NCBI GenBank assembly: GCA_012064385.1
Contig: QRDG01000132.1
Span: 260,894 to 324,893 of the forward strand
Source of the DNA: Puccinellia tenuiflora
Taxonomy: Eukaryota; Streptophyta; Magnoliopsida; Poales; Poaceae
Length of the DNA stretch: 64,000 bases
Reading direction: 5' to 3'
Shown here: positions 11,285 through 22,300 of the stretch, in pieces
Position numbering within the stretch: the first letter of the stretch is position 1
How the letters are laid out: every line of letters starts with the position of its first letter
Notes under the pieces: generated by a model
Told to the model about the DNA's origin: nothing
Databases searched by the model: none
Seen by the model: only the letters and a program-made list of their open reading frames with translations
Made by a program: the position numbers and the translations under genes

Positions 11285-12300
11285 GAAATTAATACACAAA
11301 CACATTTTAAAGGAATTAAAGACTTTTTTGTGTATTAAAATATGTGTGGTCTAGCTACTATATATTATATATCATGTGTGTGTGTGAGACAAGAATATAT
11401 TCGTCTACTAACAATTGTGTATAACCAAAAATGTTTTTTTCTTTCAATATAACCAAAAATGTTTTTTTAAAGAATAACAAATGTGTTTAATATTTTTTTG
11501 TAAATTCAAATATAGAACACAAACACATTTTAAAGAAATTAAAGACTTTTTTGTGTATTAAAATATGTGTGGTCTAGCTACTATATATTATATACCATGT
11601 GTGTGTGAGAGAGAGACAAGAATATATATATATACCATGAATAAAATATGTGTGGTCTACTAACACATATGTGTGTATTCTTTCTTTAAATTTAACCAAA
11701 AAATTTGAAAAGAAAAAATATCTTTAAAAAGAATAACAAATATGTGTGTGTTCTTTCTTTAAATTTAACACAAAAAAATTTAAATGAATTTTTTTCTTTC
11801 AATATAACCAAAAATGTTTTTTTAAAGAATAACAAATGTGTTTGTGTTTGTGTTCAATATTTCAATTTAAGCAAAAATATATTTTTGTGTAAATTTAAAT
11901 ATAGAACACAAACACATTTTAAAGAAATTAAAGACTTTTTTGTGTATTAAAATCTGTGTGGTCTAGCTACTATATATTATATACCATGTGTGAGAGACAA
12001 AAAAAAATATATATACCATGAATAAAATATGTGTGGTCTACTAACACATATGTGTGTGTTCTTTCTTTAAATTTAACCAAAAAAATTTTGAAGAGAAAAA
12101 AATATCTTTAAAAAGAATAACAAATATGTGTGTGTTCTTTCTTTAAATTTAACCAAAAAATTTTTTGAAAAGAAAAAATATATCTTTAAAAAGAATAACA
12201 AATATGTGTGTGTTCTTTCTTTAAATTTAACCAAAAAAATATCTTTAAAAAGAACAACAAATATGTGTGTGTTCTTTCTTTAAATTTAACCAAAACTTTA
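11285..12300 (+). repeat. AT-rich degenerate tandem repeats inside CACTA-1
   Basis: Two units alternate. One contains TATGTGTGTGTTCTTTCTTT followed by AAATTTAACC and recurs near 11736, 12050, 12121, 12200 and 12259. The other contains AAAGACTTTTTTGTGTATTA and recurs near 11325, 11545 and 11930, together with GTGTGGTCTAGCTACTATAT. Short frames here are repeat artefacts. Confidence 0.75.
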
Positions 12301-12329
12301 TTTTTTTAAAAGAAAAAAATATCACGCAT

Positions 12330-12412
12330 TTTTGTGGCGCACCCCTCTAGCGGTGCGCCACAGAATCCTACCTTTCTGTGGCGCACCCTTCCCACGGTGC
12401 GCCACAGAATTC
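12330..12412 (+). repeat. Second left subterminal repeat cluster of CACTA-1
   Basis: Two palindromic pairs of TTTCTGTGGCGCACC and GGTGCGCCACAGAA, separated from the first cluster by the AT-rich block, so the motif array extends about 1.5 kb into the element. Confidence 0.8.
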
Positions 12413-13628
12413 TGTCGCGCCCACTTACATGTGGGTCCGCCAGCGCGCCTCCCTCGCTTCGCGAAAACGGCCAAGGTCCCAAATTTTCGCGTGCGCGCTC
12501 GAGACGACCACCACCGCGTCCTCGCCGCCGGCAGCTCCCGCCCGCGCGCTCGACGACCACCACGTCCTCACCACCACTCCACCGCGCTCGACCCGCCCCG
12601 CCACTGATGGCCAGGAGCACCTCCACCGCACGCTCGGCCCCCGCGTCCTCGCCGCCACTCCACCGCACGCTCGGCCCCTGCGTGGCGCCACCGACGAGGA
12701 CCTCCCACCCTCGCACCTCCCTTCCCTCCACACCAGCGACGACCTCTACACCGCGCTCGACAACCTCCCCTCCCTCCCCTCATCGATCGAGGTGCTTCCC
12801 CTTTCCCCCTCCTCCCTCCCCTACCGAACTGCTGCACCCAAGGTGTTTGTAGAAATTCCCCTACCAAACTGCTGCATCCAAGTTGTTTTGTTGTTTGATT
12901 TCTGTTGTTGATTGCTAGTAGCCTTGCTGATAATTTCTTTTAGTGCTGGTTGCTGTTACTTGAGATGAAAAAATTGAGATGAAAAAAATAAACAACCAAG
13001 GTGCTATGATGGTGTTAGTTGCTGTTAGTATAAACAACCAGCTTACAGTCCTCTTAGTATAAACAACCAAGGTGCTATGATGATGTTAGTTGATGTTAGG
13101 TGCTATGATGATGATGTTAGTTGCTGTTAGTATAAACAACCTGTTAGTTGCTGTTAGTATAAACAACCAGCTTACAGTCCATATTTCAATAAATATGGGC
13201 AGAATTTGGGCTATGATGATGCTGTGATGCTCTAGTGCTCCTGTGGTGATGCTGTGATGCTCCTCTGCCTATGATGATGCAATGTGCAAAATATATCGTG
13301 ATAAAAAATTTGCTAAGTGTTAAATGGTCACTGTTTAAACATACCTTTAAAACTGAAGTGAATTAAGGTGCTAGAAATTTTCAAAAAACTAATTTTGAGC
13401 TTTATCATGATGTAATAATGTAATCCAATAGATCCATGAAGGTACATTGTAAATAGGATCAAGATTTCATAATTTTGTAAGCCTCCAAAGTTGGTACTTT
13501 TTAACTGTCTTGAAGATAAATTTTTGGTTGGAATTAGATTTTAGTAATAACATTTTTAGTTGTAAATAGTATCCATAGTTTTGCATTGGTTCATGCATTT
13601 TTAATTAACTAATGCATTATTTTGCCGT
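12413..13628 (+). other. GC-rich then AT-rich leader of CACTA-1, no gene recognised
   Basis: 12420-12850 is strongly C-rich with overlapping frames on both strands, a sign of composition rather than coding. 12960-13200 holds short repeats built on GTTAGTATAAACAACC and GCTATGATGATG. It may contain the promoter and first untranslated exon of the gene downstream; a plausible acceptor TATGCAG lies at 13628-13634. Confidence 0.4.
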
Positions 13629-13745
13629 ATGCAGGAAATTTGGAAGAAGCTCTGCGTTCTTTTAGGTGAGATGTGGATGTGGCGACTTCATGCTTTCGAA
13701 ATGCTCCAAAGTTGGTACTTTGGAGCATGTGTTATGTGCTACCAC

Positions 13746-13831
13746 GACCATCGTGTCGTGGTTGTTGGTGCTCCGACCATCGTGTCGTGGAGATTGTTGT
13801 GGTTGTTTGTGCTCCGACCATCGTGTCGTGG
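13746..13831 (+). repeat. Three copies of a GACCATCGTGTCGTGG repeat
   Basis: The 16-base unit occurs at about 13746, 13775 and 13816 with GTGCTCC between copies. It sits between the leader and the hairpin upstream of the CACTA-1 gene. Confidence 0.7.
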
Positions 13832-13941
13832 AGATGCCGGCCGGAGATGTGGATTTTTTGTGAAATGCTTGCAGGTACCCCGAGAGGCCCTTGAGATTAC
13901 CGGAACGTTGATTAACTTCCGTTCCGGCAAATTCGGGTACT

Positions 13942-14021
13942 CCATATGTCCCTTTTTTAGCAAAGGTCATGCCGAAATTTTTCGTGAATTTTGGCATGAC
14001 TGCTAAAAAAGGGACATATGG
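13942..14021 (+). repeat. Perfect 21-bp inverted repeat with inner stem upstream of the CACTA-1 gene
   Basis: Outer arms 13942-13962 and 14001-14021 are exact reverse complements (they contain CATATGTCCC and GGGACATATG). Inside, GTCATGCC and GGCATGAC form a second stem that extends with one mismatch, around a TTCGTG loop. The result is an almost fully paired hairpin of about 80 nt, 108 bases before the ATG at 14129. It could be a foldback that feeds small-RNA production, a regulatory RNA structure, or a nested palindromic insertion. Confidence 0.8.
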
Positions 14022-14128
14022 GGTATTGCGACTAATGCATGGGCCGGGGTATCCTAGTACTTAATTAATTGTTATTTCTTATATTTCTGTTGTACTAACT
14101 TTTTGCCTTTTTTTAATTAAGTGCAAAC

Positions 14129-17100
14129 ATGTCGGACTCCGCGGGCCCTTCTAAGAAGATGAGCGTCGAAGAAATAGCTAGAGACGCCAACAAGTCGTTC
14201 TGGGAAGCGTCCCAAGAGTTGGAGGAGGCCGCCGCCGCTGGAGCTGCTAGTGGCGACCGTGCCGACGATGAGCAAGACGCCCTGGAGGGCGACGACGCCG
14301 AAACCAACGATGGAGCTGCTAGTGGCGGCCATGAGGATGACACCACCACCACCGATGGCGGCGACCACACGGATGGTGGTGTCGACCCGACCGCTCCGAA
14401 GCAGAAGAAGGAAAGGAGGAATAGGACACCTCAAGTGCTCGCCAACGTCACAGACCATTTCACTGAGGTCACGCCAAGTGGCCTACCAGTGGCGCCTAAG
14501 GCCACTGCCAAAGGGTACAGCATGCAACTAGGGTGCATCCTCCGGGAAGCGTGTCCATCAACACGAAGGACATTAGAAGCACGGCCAATAAGGCTTTGCG
14601 CGACGTCCTCCTCCAGAAGCTTCACCAACGGTACACGTTCCCGGAGCCGTTCAACAAAAAGGTGGACAGTTTAGCCATCTCAAAGATGAGCACCTCCTTG
14701 AGTAGCTGGAAACACCGGGTGAAGCGGAAGATTGAGAAGGGTCTCAGCTGGGAGAAGATAAAAGCCAAAGAGCCGATGCTTGACCAAGAAGAGTTCGAGG
14801 AATTCAAGTTGTCCTTAAGAACCGAGGAGGCTAAAAAATGGACCAAGTGGGGGAAGGACATGCGGGAGCAGAACATAGGTAACCACCGTTGTGGAAGCGG
14901 CGGTTACCGAGGAAAGAAGCCCATTTGGGACAAGGAGGATGCCGAGTACGCACGTCTCGGAAAAGAGAACCCATGGGAAAAAATCACGGACGAGCAGACG
15001 AGGTTCTTTGTCCGGTCCCGCTACTATCTGGACAAGACCACGGGGGAATTGTTACCGATGATACCGCCGTGAAGGATTTTGAGAAGTATCTGGTAAGGAA
15101 TTTAATTACCGCGGATATCTCAAAGTCCATTGCGTTGATCTAGTTAGATAACGATGCCAAATATCTAAATTAATGCCTAATTTGTCTGCAGGAGGCAGAG
15201 TTGAAGGCTGACGCTGAGGCCGGCGGCCCGTCGTCCCAGGGGTCGACGGAGCCGTGGGACACAACTTTCAACAGGGCGACGAACGCCTACAAGGGTAGGC
15301 CCCTGTCGATGCCGCTGACGTCAGCTGGCCGTGTGTCCGGCTTCGGTACGAGCATGAAGTTCATCAACTACCACCACTCGGATGCCGAGATGAAAAAGGA
15401 GAGGAGGAGGCCAAGTAAGGATAAAGCCGAGGTTGTGGAGCTAAGAAAGAAGGTGGAGACACTGGAGAATCAAAAAGTGGACTCCACCACGGTTGAGCGG
15501 TTAGTGGACGAGAGGCTCAAAAGTTTCTTACCCCCTGGGTTGGTGGAGGGGTTAGCTGCTTGGAATGCGGCTGGTCGACAGGGGCCAATATACGTGCCCA
15601 GCGTCAGCGGCAGCAACTCCATCATGAACCAAAACGTGTCGCCGGACCTGACAACCCCACAGCCCAACGCAACGACGCCCCCTACCGCGAAAGATATCGA
15701 GCCACAGCCGGCGGCGGCTGTTCTTCATAATGCAACCGAGCGGCCGGAGAATGATAGGCCGGCCGCCGGCACCGGCGCCCTTGTCTCGATAGTTGCCGAG
15801 CTCGACGCCATCACCCAGGTAACTAATTAGTTAGTCCGCAGAATCTTCTATAACTATGCCTATGATGACTGCCATCTCATGATGTCCAACATGTTTTGAC
15901 TCAGGACATGCCTTGCATACTACTGCATAGGTTGGTGCCCGGCGGCGAGTTGAAGGACTGTGCTCAGGGCACTGTCGTACAACCAATGAGCCGCGATATG
16001 CACCACAGTAAAATGGACGAGGACGTGATGAGGGTCAGGTTGGTTACGATAGTGCCTGAGTTTCGCGACGTCGAGCCCCCCATTCAACCTCCGGGAGCCG
16101 ACGAGGATCACATGGTCCTTAAAGATTGCATCAAGTGGCCGATGAAATGGCCGAAGACCCAGATTCGTCTTGGGACTGGTCTTCTAGGGTTAAGGCGCAC
16201 CACCGGCACCACCTCGAGGCCCCGATCGTTCGGCCCTCCTTGAAGCCTTCAGCCATCACCGCCACCCAGAAGGAACCGACGGTCGTCGCCACCAGCAGTC
16301 GCCACCAAAAACTGTTGGGAGCGCCTGTACCGCAACCATCCAAAGGCGCTGCCAATGCACCTCAACTTGATGCCAACGACGACGATGGTGATGATGTCGA
16401 CGTCGAGGGCTACCTCAACACTGGCGCCAGCTTGGACATGTACATGCCTCCTATGGATGAAGAACCCTTCCGCGCTCAAGGCGATCAAGCTGCTCGCCCC
16501 AGTACATGCACGCAGCGCCTGGACTTCCAGGGTTTATCTCAAGACACACCTCCGGAGGCCGGCGATCAACCTCCACGCAAATTACCGTCTACCATTTTCA
16601 GCCCTGGTACACTACGTAAGACGGTTTTCCCGGAGTTCGCACCCCGACCACCCTCACCATCCCCGGAGATGAAGAAGAAGAACAAGAAGAGAAAGAGGGG
16701 GCCAGGCGCCTCTGCGAGCCAGCCAGCTCCTAAGACAATCCGGGGTCATGAAGACATGGTATCACCCCGTGCGGTTGTTGGCTTGACCCGGGTTCATGAA
16801 GCTGGTAAAGCGATACTGCCTCCGGAGCTGCTCTGCCTTGCACGTGGATCCATGCACGCTTTGCATGAATCTATCTTGGTGCTAGAGCACCTCCTTCTTC
16901 AAGACAAGGAGCCAAATTACCCGGTGTTCACGGTTAGGGTGCCAAAGGACTTGGACTTCATCTATGATGCCCCCGCGAATCCGTTCTTCATCGCGTACGA
17001 GGACGTCTTCAATCTCTTTCACTCTAGACGGCTAGACTATAACTTGGTCCTCCTATACGCGCTCGATATGTCGATGAAGATCAAGAGAGATAATACCCAG

Positions 17101-18019
17101 TCCGTCGCGGTAGCGGATCCCTACTATATGCGTGACTGCCAGCTGGTGGAAGGATCAGCGACATGGACCAAGGCGACAGAGTACCTCGGGAGTTTCATGC
17201 TGACCAACAAGAGGAAGAACAACGTTCTTCTACCTTTCTTTCCCGAGTAAGTACACATTCGCTCGCCGCCATCGTAACTTATGTTTTCTTGTAGATTTGT
17301 TCCATTGCTGATCCTTTCCAACATTTCGTTTCAATTGTGTTGAGCAGGAACAAGTACTGCACACTCGTCGTCCTGAACCCGAGGTGGTCCAGTGCCACTT
17401 ATCTCGACTCGGGGAGTTTGGATATGAAGAAAGACTACACCAAGATAAAGGTTGTTCTTGATGAGGCTCTCGAGGGCTACGCCAAAAAGGGAGGCCCCTT
17501 CGAAAAGAAGCAACAAGTTTTCAGCAATGACGGCACACACCGGTTCAAGCATGTGACCGAGTTCTGCTACGTGAAGCAGAAGTCTGGCAGCGTGAAGGAG
17601 GCTTTCTACGCCCTCCATCACCTTAAAGGGTTTGTCCGGGATGCTGAGAAATTGAAGTTGCCATCTAGCCTCCAAGAATGGACCAAATGTGCGGGGGATA
17701 TCACCGATGCCGATCTTAGAGAAGACTTCCATCGCATCCAGGTGCAGTTATCAAAAATCATCGTCGAAGATGTCACCAATCATCGGGGGTCCTTACACAA
17801 CGTCAGAGGTAGCAATAAGTGCTTCTTTATTTTCTTTATTATAGACTTGTCCACTTAGATTTGTATTATTAATCAATATATTTATATCCCAATCCATCTC
17901 CAGGGTTGCCTAAGAGGGAGATTGAAGAAATCCTATAGGCTCAGCAGGACACCAGGACGTGGACGACGAAAGAGGGCTGCAAACCGTTCCCAACGCCGAC
18001 GAAGAATAAGGATCCATGA
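14129..18019 (+). pseudogene. CACTA-1 gene: Ptta/En/Spm-type domain plus Ulp1-like domain, five exons, decayed
   Basis: Exon 1 (ATG 14129 to 15092) starts MSDSAGPSKKMSVEEIARD, is acidic, and then shows the Transposase_24-like region: KALRDVLLQKLHQRYTFPEP, SWKHRVKRKI, GSGGYRGKKPIWDKEDAEY and RFFVRSRYYLDKTTGEL. Exon 2 (15192-15818) has a coiled coil ELRKKVETLENQK; exon 3 (15905-17246) a basic KKKNKKRKRGP signal; exon 4 (17348-17808) the C-terminal half of a Ulp1/C48-like fold with YCTLVVLNPRW, ATYLDSG and VKEAFYALHHL. Exon 5 is 17904-18019. All introns are GT-AG. The usual catalytic His before the LVVL strand is replaced by Lys, so protease activity is doubtful. Breaks: one-base deletions inferred near 14546-14549 and 15049-15051, a frame change between 16160 and 16250, and TAG at 17936-17938 in exon 5. 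The gene probably encoded a DNA-binding accessory protein; exact role unknown. Confidence 0.75.
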
Positions 18020-18344
18020 TCGTCCTCCCCGCTCTTCCTCACCATCATCACGGATCCTAGTGTAGGCGGTGTGACCTATTCATTTGTAATGTGAAACGAT
18101 GTTAAAAATTCGGCACTTGTAATTATTGTGTGACACGATGAACTTTTGTATCATACTTGTGTAAAAATTGTGTATCTCGGGCTCTAAGTAATGTGATATA
18201 CCTGTATTTTCTATAATATATACATGTATTTCCTGTTTCCTATAATATACCTATATTTCCTGTAATGTGATATACCTGTATTTTCTGTAATATACCTGTA
18301 TTTATACAGCAGGCAGCAGAAAATTGAAAATACATTTATATTAT

Positions 18345-18575
18345 TCTGTGGCGCATCTTTTTAGTTTTCTGTGGCGCATGGAGGACAGATGCGCCACAGA
18401 TATAATTTTGTGGCGCACCGTTGCTGGTGCGCCATAGAATCTTGGTATTTCTGTGGCGCACCGTGGGGGTGCGCCACAGAATTACATTTTAGTAGCGAGA
18501 TTTCTGTGGCGCATACCACCATTTCCTGGATGCGCCACAGAAACCCTATTTTGGTGCGCCAGAGATGACCTGTTC
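18345..18575 (+). repeat. Right subterminal palindromic repeats of CACTA-1
   Basis: Four to five palindromic pairs of TTCTGTGGCGCA and TGCGCCACAGA up to the terminal inverted repeat. The last copy reads GGTGCGCCAGAGATGACC, with one base lost. They mirror the left cluster. Confidence 0.85.
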
Positions 18576-18588
18576 CCTAGTAGTGTAT

Positions 18589-19341
18589 AAAATATTATCC
18601 TATGATCTATGCCATCTTTATGTAGTTCCTTGTTGTCTTATGGTTGAATTATTAAATGTATTTGGTTGATTCGAGTTGTATGTTGATATGGTACAGTCCT
18701 ATGGTGCCCATTATATACTTGCGCGCATGGATAACATCATAGGTTTGTATTATGTGAAGGAGGCCGGGGGTAGGGCTGCCGGAGTGACAGAAACCTAAGC
18801 CCCATCCCGGTTTTTGACATTGTACGGGATAAAGAGGACCTTATGAACTTAATGCTGTGGTTAGGTTTTCATCGTAATGAATGTTAGTAGTTGCGGATGC
18901 TTGCTAATGTTCCAATCATATAGTACATGTAATCACAAGTAGTTGAGAACGTGTATGCTTTGCCGCTCCCGCATAGAAAACTGCATCGAAGACAATGAAT
19001 CGAGTAGCGTCAGTAATTAATTATGGAAAATTACGCCACGCCTTCCACCACTTTTCCACACTCATGGTTATATTATTTATGGTCTTTTAGTATACTTTAT
19101 TGCTGCAGAAACTAACATTTATCTTCTTGTTCTTTATTATATTGCAAAACCATCCTTTCATACCCGTTTTATTCCTATAGTTTTATTTGCTAGATAGAGC
19201 AAACGTTTGGTGTGCGTAGAGTTGTGTCAATGGTTGATAGAAATTGAGAGAATATTAATCCAACCTTTATCTCCTCGTTGGGTTCGACACTCTTATTTAT
19301 CGAAAAGGCTACAAACGATCCCCTACACTTGTGGGTTATCA
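18589..19341 (+). repeat. 5' LTR of element B, right part
   Basis: It resumes at TAAAATATTATCC after the right TAT duplication and ends GTGGGTTATCA at 19341. It matches 24590-25344 of the 3' LTR closely. Confidence 0.88.
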
Positions 19342-19351
19342 AGACCTTTTC

Positions 19352-19369
19352 TGGCGCCGTTGCCGGGGA
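19352..19369 (+). promoter_or_regulatory. Primer binding site of element B (tRNA-Asp type)
   Basis: TGGCGCCGTTGCCGGGGA, ten bases after the LTR. It is complementary to the CCCGGCAACGGCGCCA 3' end of plant tRNA-Asp, the primer typical of several Gypsy lineages in grasses. It shows B is in plus orientation and supports the Gypsy assignment for the A/B group. Confidence 0.85.
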
Positions 19370-22300
19370 GCAATAGCGTGGGGTGAATATTCTTGTGTGC
19401 ACTTGTTTGCTTTATCTCTAAGTAATTTTTACTTTTAGTTGTAAGTTTTTTTCTATCTTAGTATGGATAGGGAGCACTAATTACAAAAAAAAATTAGTTC
19501 TACTTGTTATCTAAAACTTTTTCAAAAAGAGAAGTGATTGGAAAGATGAGTAATGGTTAAGTGGGGGTCGACCCTGAACACTTGTGTTCATGCCTATGAA
19601 ACCAAAGCAAATCTTTTCATGGAAACTTCTCAGCTAAAAACATGTATATATTGTGTATATACCACTGTAATATAAAAATAAAATGTATATATGACCTCTA
19701 GTTTATTTATGATGCAAGTTTGTTGTTTTGCTGTTCAGAAACAGATTATGTGCGTCTGTTACACGAAATTCATAAAATCACCAGAATTTTATCTTTTTCT
19801 GATAATTTTTTATACCAAGGATTATACTTTTATATAACTTTCATTAGATTTGACTTTTATGATTTGAGCTACGTAGGTGCCTCTAAGAAATCGATCTTTC
19901 CTGACTGTTCAGTTTTGACAGATTCGTGTGTTTATTCAATATTGTACTTAGGGTTCAAATGTTTCATTAGTTTTTCGACGGACAATGGAAATAATAAGGA
20001 ACCTTGGTATTACAGTGGCTAATGTTCAATAAACATTGTGAAATTTGCTAATGCTTGAACATGAGTGGATTTTATTTAACAAGTACTAACCCTACTAATG
20101 AGTTTTGTGAAGTTTTATGTGGATATAGTCTAAAAGATCCAATCAATATGGTGATATGAGATGAACGAAAAGATGCAAGAGATCAAGCTTGGGGATGCCC
20201 AGGTACACCCCAAGAGCATATTCAAGAAGATTCAACTATCTAAGCTTGGGGATGCCCGAGGCATCCCTCGTTATTCATCAACGTATATCAGGTTGTCTCG
20301 TTCATGATCAATATTAGTCATATTGTCCTTATATAATAATTGTATGCATGAGGACTTTTGCAAGAATTTTTATTGTGACAGCTATATTATTAAAATTTGC
20401 TTATGATGCTACTGAAAGTTATTATGATAGAGGAAAACATGGTTCTAAATATCTCATAGTATTTAGTCTCCTCTCTTTATGTTGAAAGTTTTGAAGTTGC
20501 ATTTGTTTTGCCCTCTTATGCTAGTCACATTATGTTTCAATGATTTATTTTCTTACAAGATTCCTATGCATAGGAAGAGGGTTAGATTTAAATGTGTTTG
20601 ATATTTGTTCCTTGATGCTCTCCTTATTGTGTCAACTCTTAATCTTATGAGAGCATCATTAAAATAAGCCTAGCTAAAAGGCATTAAAGAAAAGCACTCA
20701 TGGGAGGCAACCCATTTTATTTTTACTTTCTGTTTCTTTGTGTTTGGGTGTTGTTACCTCTGTAGCAACTCCCTTGTATCCTCTTTTTTTCGGTTTTTTT
20801 TCAAGAATAGCCTCTAATCAGAGGAAAGTTAAATTTTTTAGTTGCTGTCCAGAAACAGATTTATGTCTGTCACCATACGAAATTCTAAAAAATTACAGAA
20901 TGTGATATGGGTCTGCAAAATTTTGACAGTAAGCATCAGGGTTTTTTATAACTTTCATTAGTTTTAAGTTTTCTGATTTGAGGTGTCCCAGTATCCCGAA
21001 AAAAATCATCTTTACATTCTGCTCTATTTTTGACAGATTCTGTCTTTGTTCTTACATCGCTTCTTTTACGGGCAAAGTGGAGTTCTTTTGATCCCAGAGC
21101 ATCACTTAGATCTTTGTGCCAGTAGATAATGTTTAGGAACAAGTTCATTTAATTTGTTAAGTGAGAACTGAAGGTGGATTATTTTGTTTGAGAACTAACC
21201 CTCTAATGAAGTTTATTAGAAGTTTTGTGTGAAGGAAGTTTTCAAGTATTTAAGAGCGAGGTGACGAAGGAAGATCAAGAAGGGGTAAAATCTCAATATT
21301 GGGGAGGTTCCCATGGACCTCCTCTGAAATATACAAAAAGTCACAAGCATCTAAGCTTGGGGATGCCCAAGGTATCCCCTTCTTCATCGACAATCATCAG
21401 TTTTCACCCGTGGTACTATATTTTTATTGCTTCACATATTATGTGCTATTCTTGGAGCGTCGGTTTGTTTTTACTTTCCGTTTGTTTTTGTTTTTCCCTC
21501 TGGTATTTTAGTTTTCCAAAAATAAAGTACCAAGTTTTACCCTTTTGGTTTTAGTTGATGCATAATTAAAAAGTGGTTTTTCTGTTTTCAGTATTTGCTG
21601 TTCACTGCCCGATTTTTCATGTTTTACTGGAAGCTCGAAATGTCACCAAATTTTTACAGAGAAAGTATCTACTAATCCTATGTGCGCTCAAAAATTGGAG
21701 AAAATTTCAGAGATTTTTAAGTTTACTTAAAAATTATGTTTTCCAGCTGCTGTTTTTCTGGACAGATTCTGACTTTTGTTGCAAAAGTGGCCTCTTTGCG
21801 TTTTCATTTGATTATTTTTGGATTTCATCCATTATTTTAAAGTTGTCCACTTAAGAAACCTCCCTGTAACTTGAAAAAAAAATTGTTTTAGTTTAATGGC
21901 AGCACTTTGGAAATGTTATCTTTAGTATACTAATGTCTAACCATAGAAAAAGAATGGGAGAGTTTTTGTGTTGAAGTTTTTTCACAGGGAATGAAGAAAC
22001 ATCAAATTGAGAAATATCCAAGATTGGTCAAAACCATAAGCTTGGGGATGCCTTTGCATGCCTCTACATCAACAACCTCTCGGTTTGCAAACCTTCAAAC
22101 TTTGTTTTTGAGGAACATAGAAACTTGCATAAACTTGGAGCGTTTGTATCTTAATTTATTATCTATTATATCTTTGTGTTAGCATCATGCACCATCACAA
22201 TAATGAGCTGATTTTTATATCTTTTATTTATACCCTTTCTGGACAGTTGATTGGAGTTTTATTTGGTTGGTTGGTTATTTGTTTAAACTTAAAAATGCTG

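Larger units (their letters stand above)
10819..18585 (+). mobile_element. CACTA-1: 7.8-kb CACTA transposon with Ptta/Ulp1-like gene, no TNPD
   Basis: The right end read inward on the minus strand begins CACTACTAGGGAACAGG and the left end begins CACAACTAGGAAACTAGC, an imperfect CACTA terminal inverted repeat with one changed base in the left CACTA. The 3-bp target duplication is TAT (10816-10818 and 18586-18588). Subterminal regions on both sides carry many inverted copies of TTTCTGTGGCGCA, as expected for the sites where a TNPA-type protein binds. The only coding unit (14129-18019) has a Ptta/En/Spm-type domain and a Ulp1-like domain. No TNPD-type catalytic transposase is visible, so transposition would need one in trans. 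The left TIR mutation could also impair it. Confidence 0.9.

Noticed and set aside
12306..12911. Frames of 91-177 codons on both strands in the GC-rich block of CACTA-1
   Set aside because: They are Arg/Pro/Ala/Ser-rich in every frame, as base composition alone would give, and include the subterminal repeats.
14113..16500. Minus-strand frames opposite the CACTA-1 gene
   Set aside because: Shadows of the GC-rich plus-strand exons; no domain and no separate promoter.
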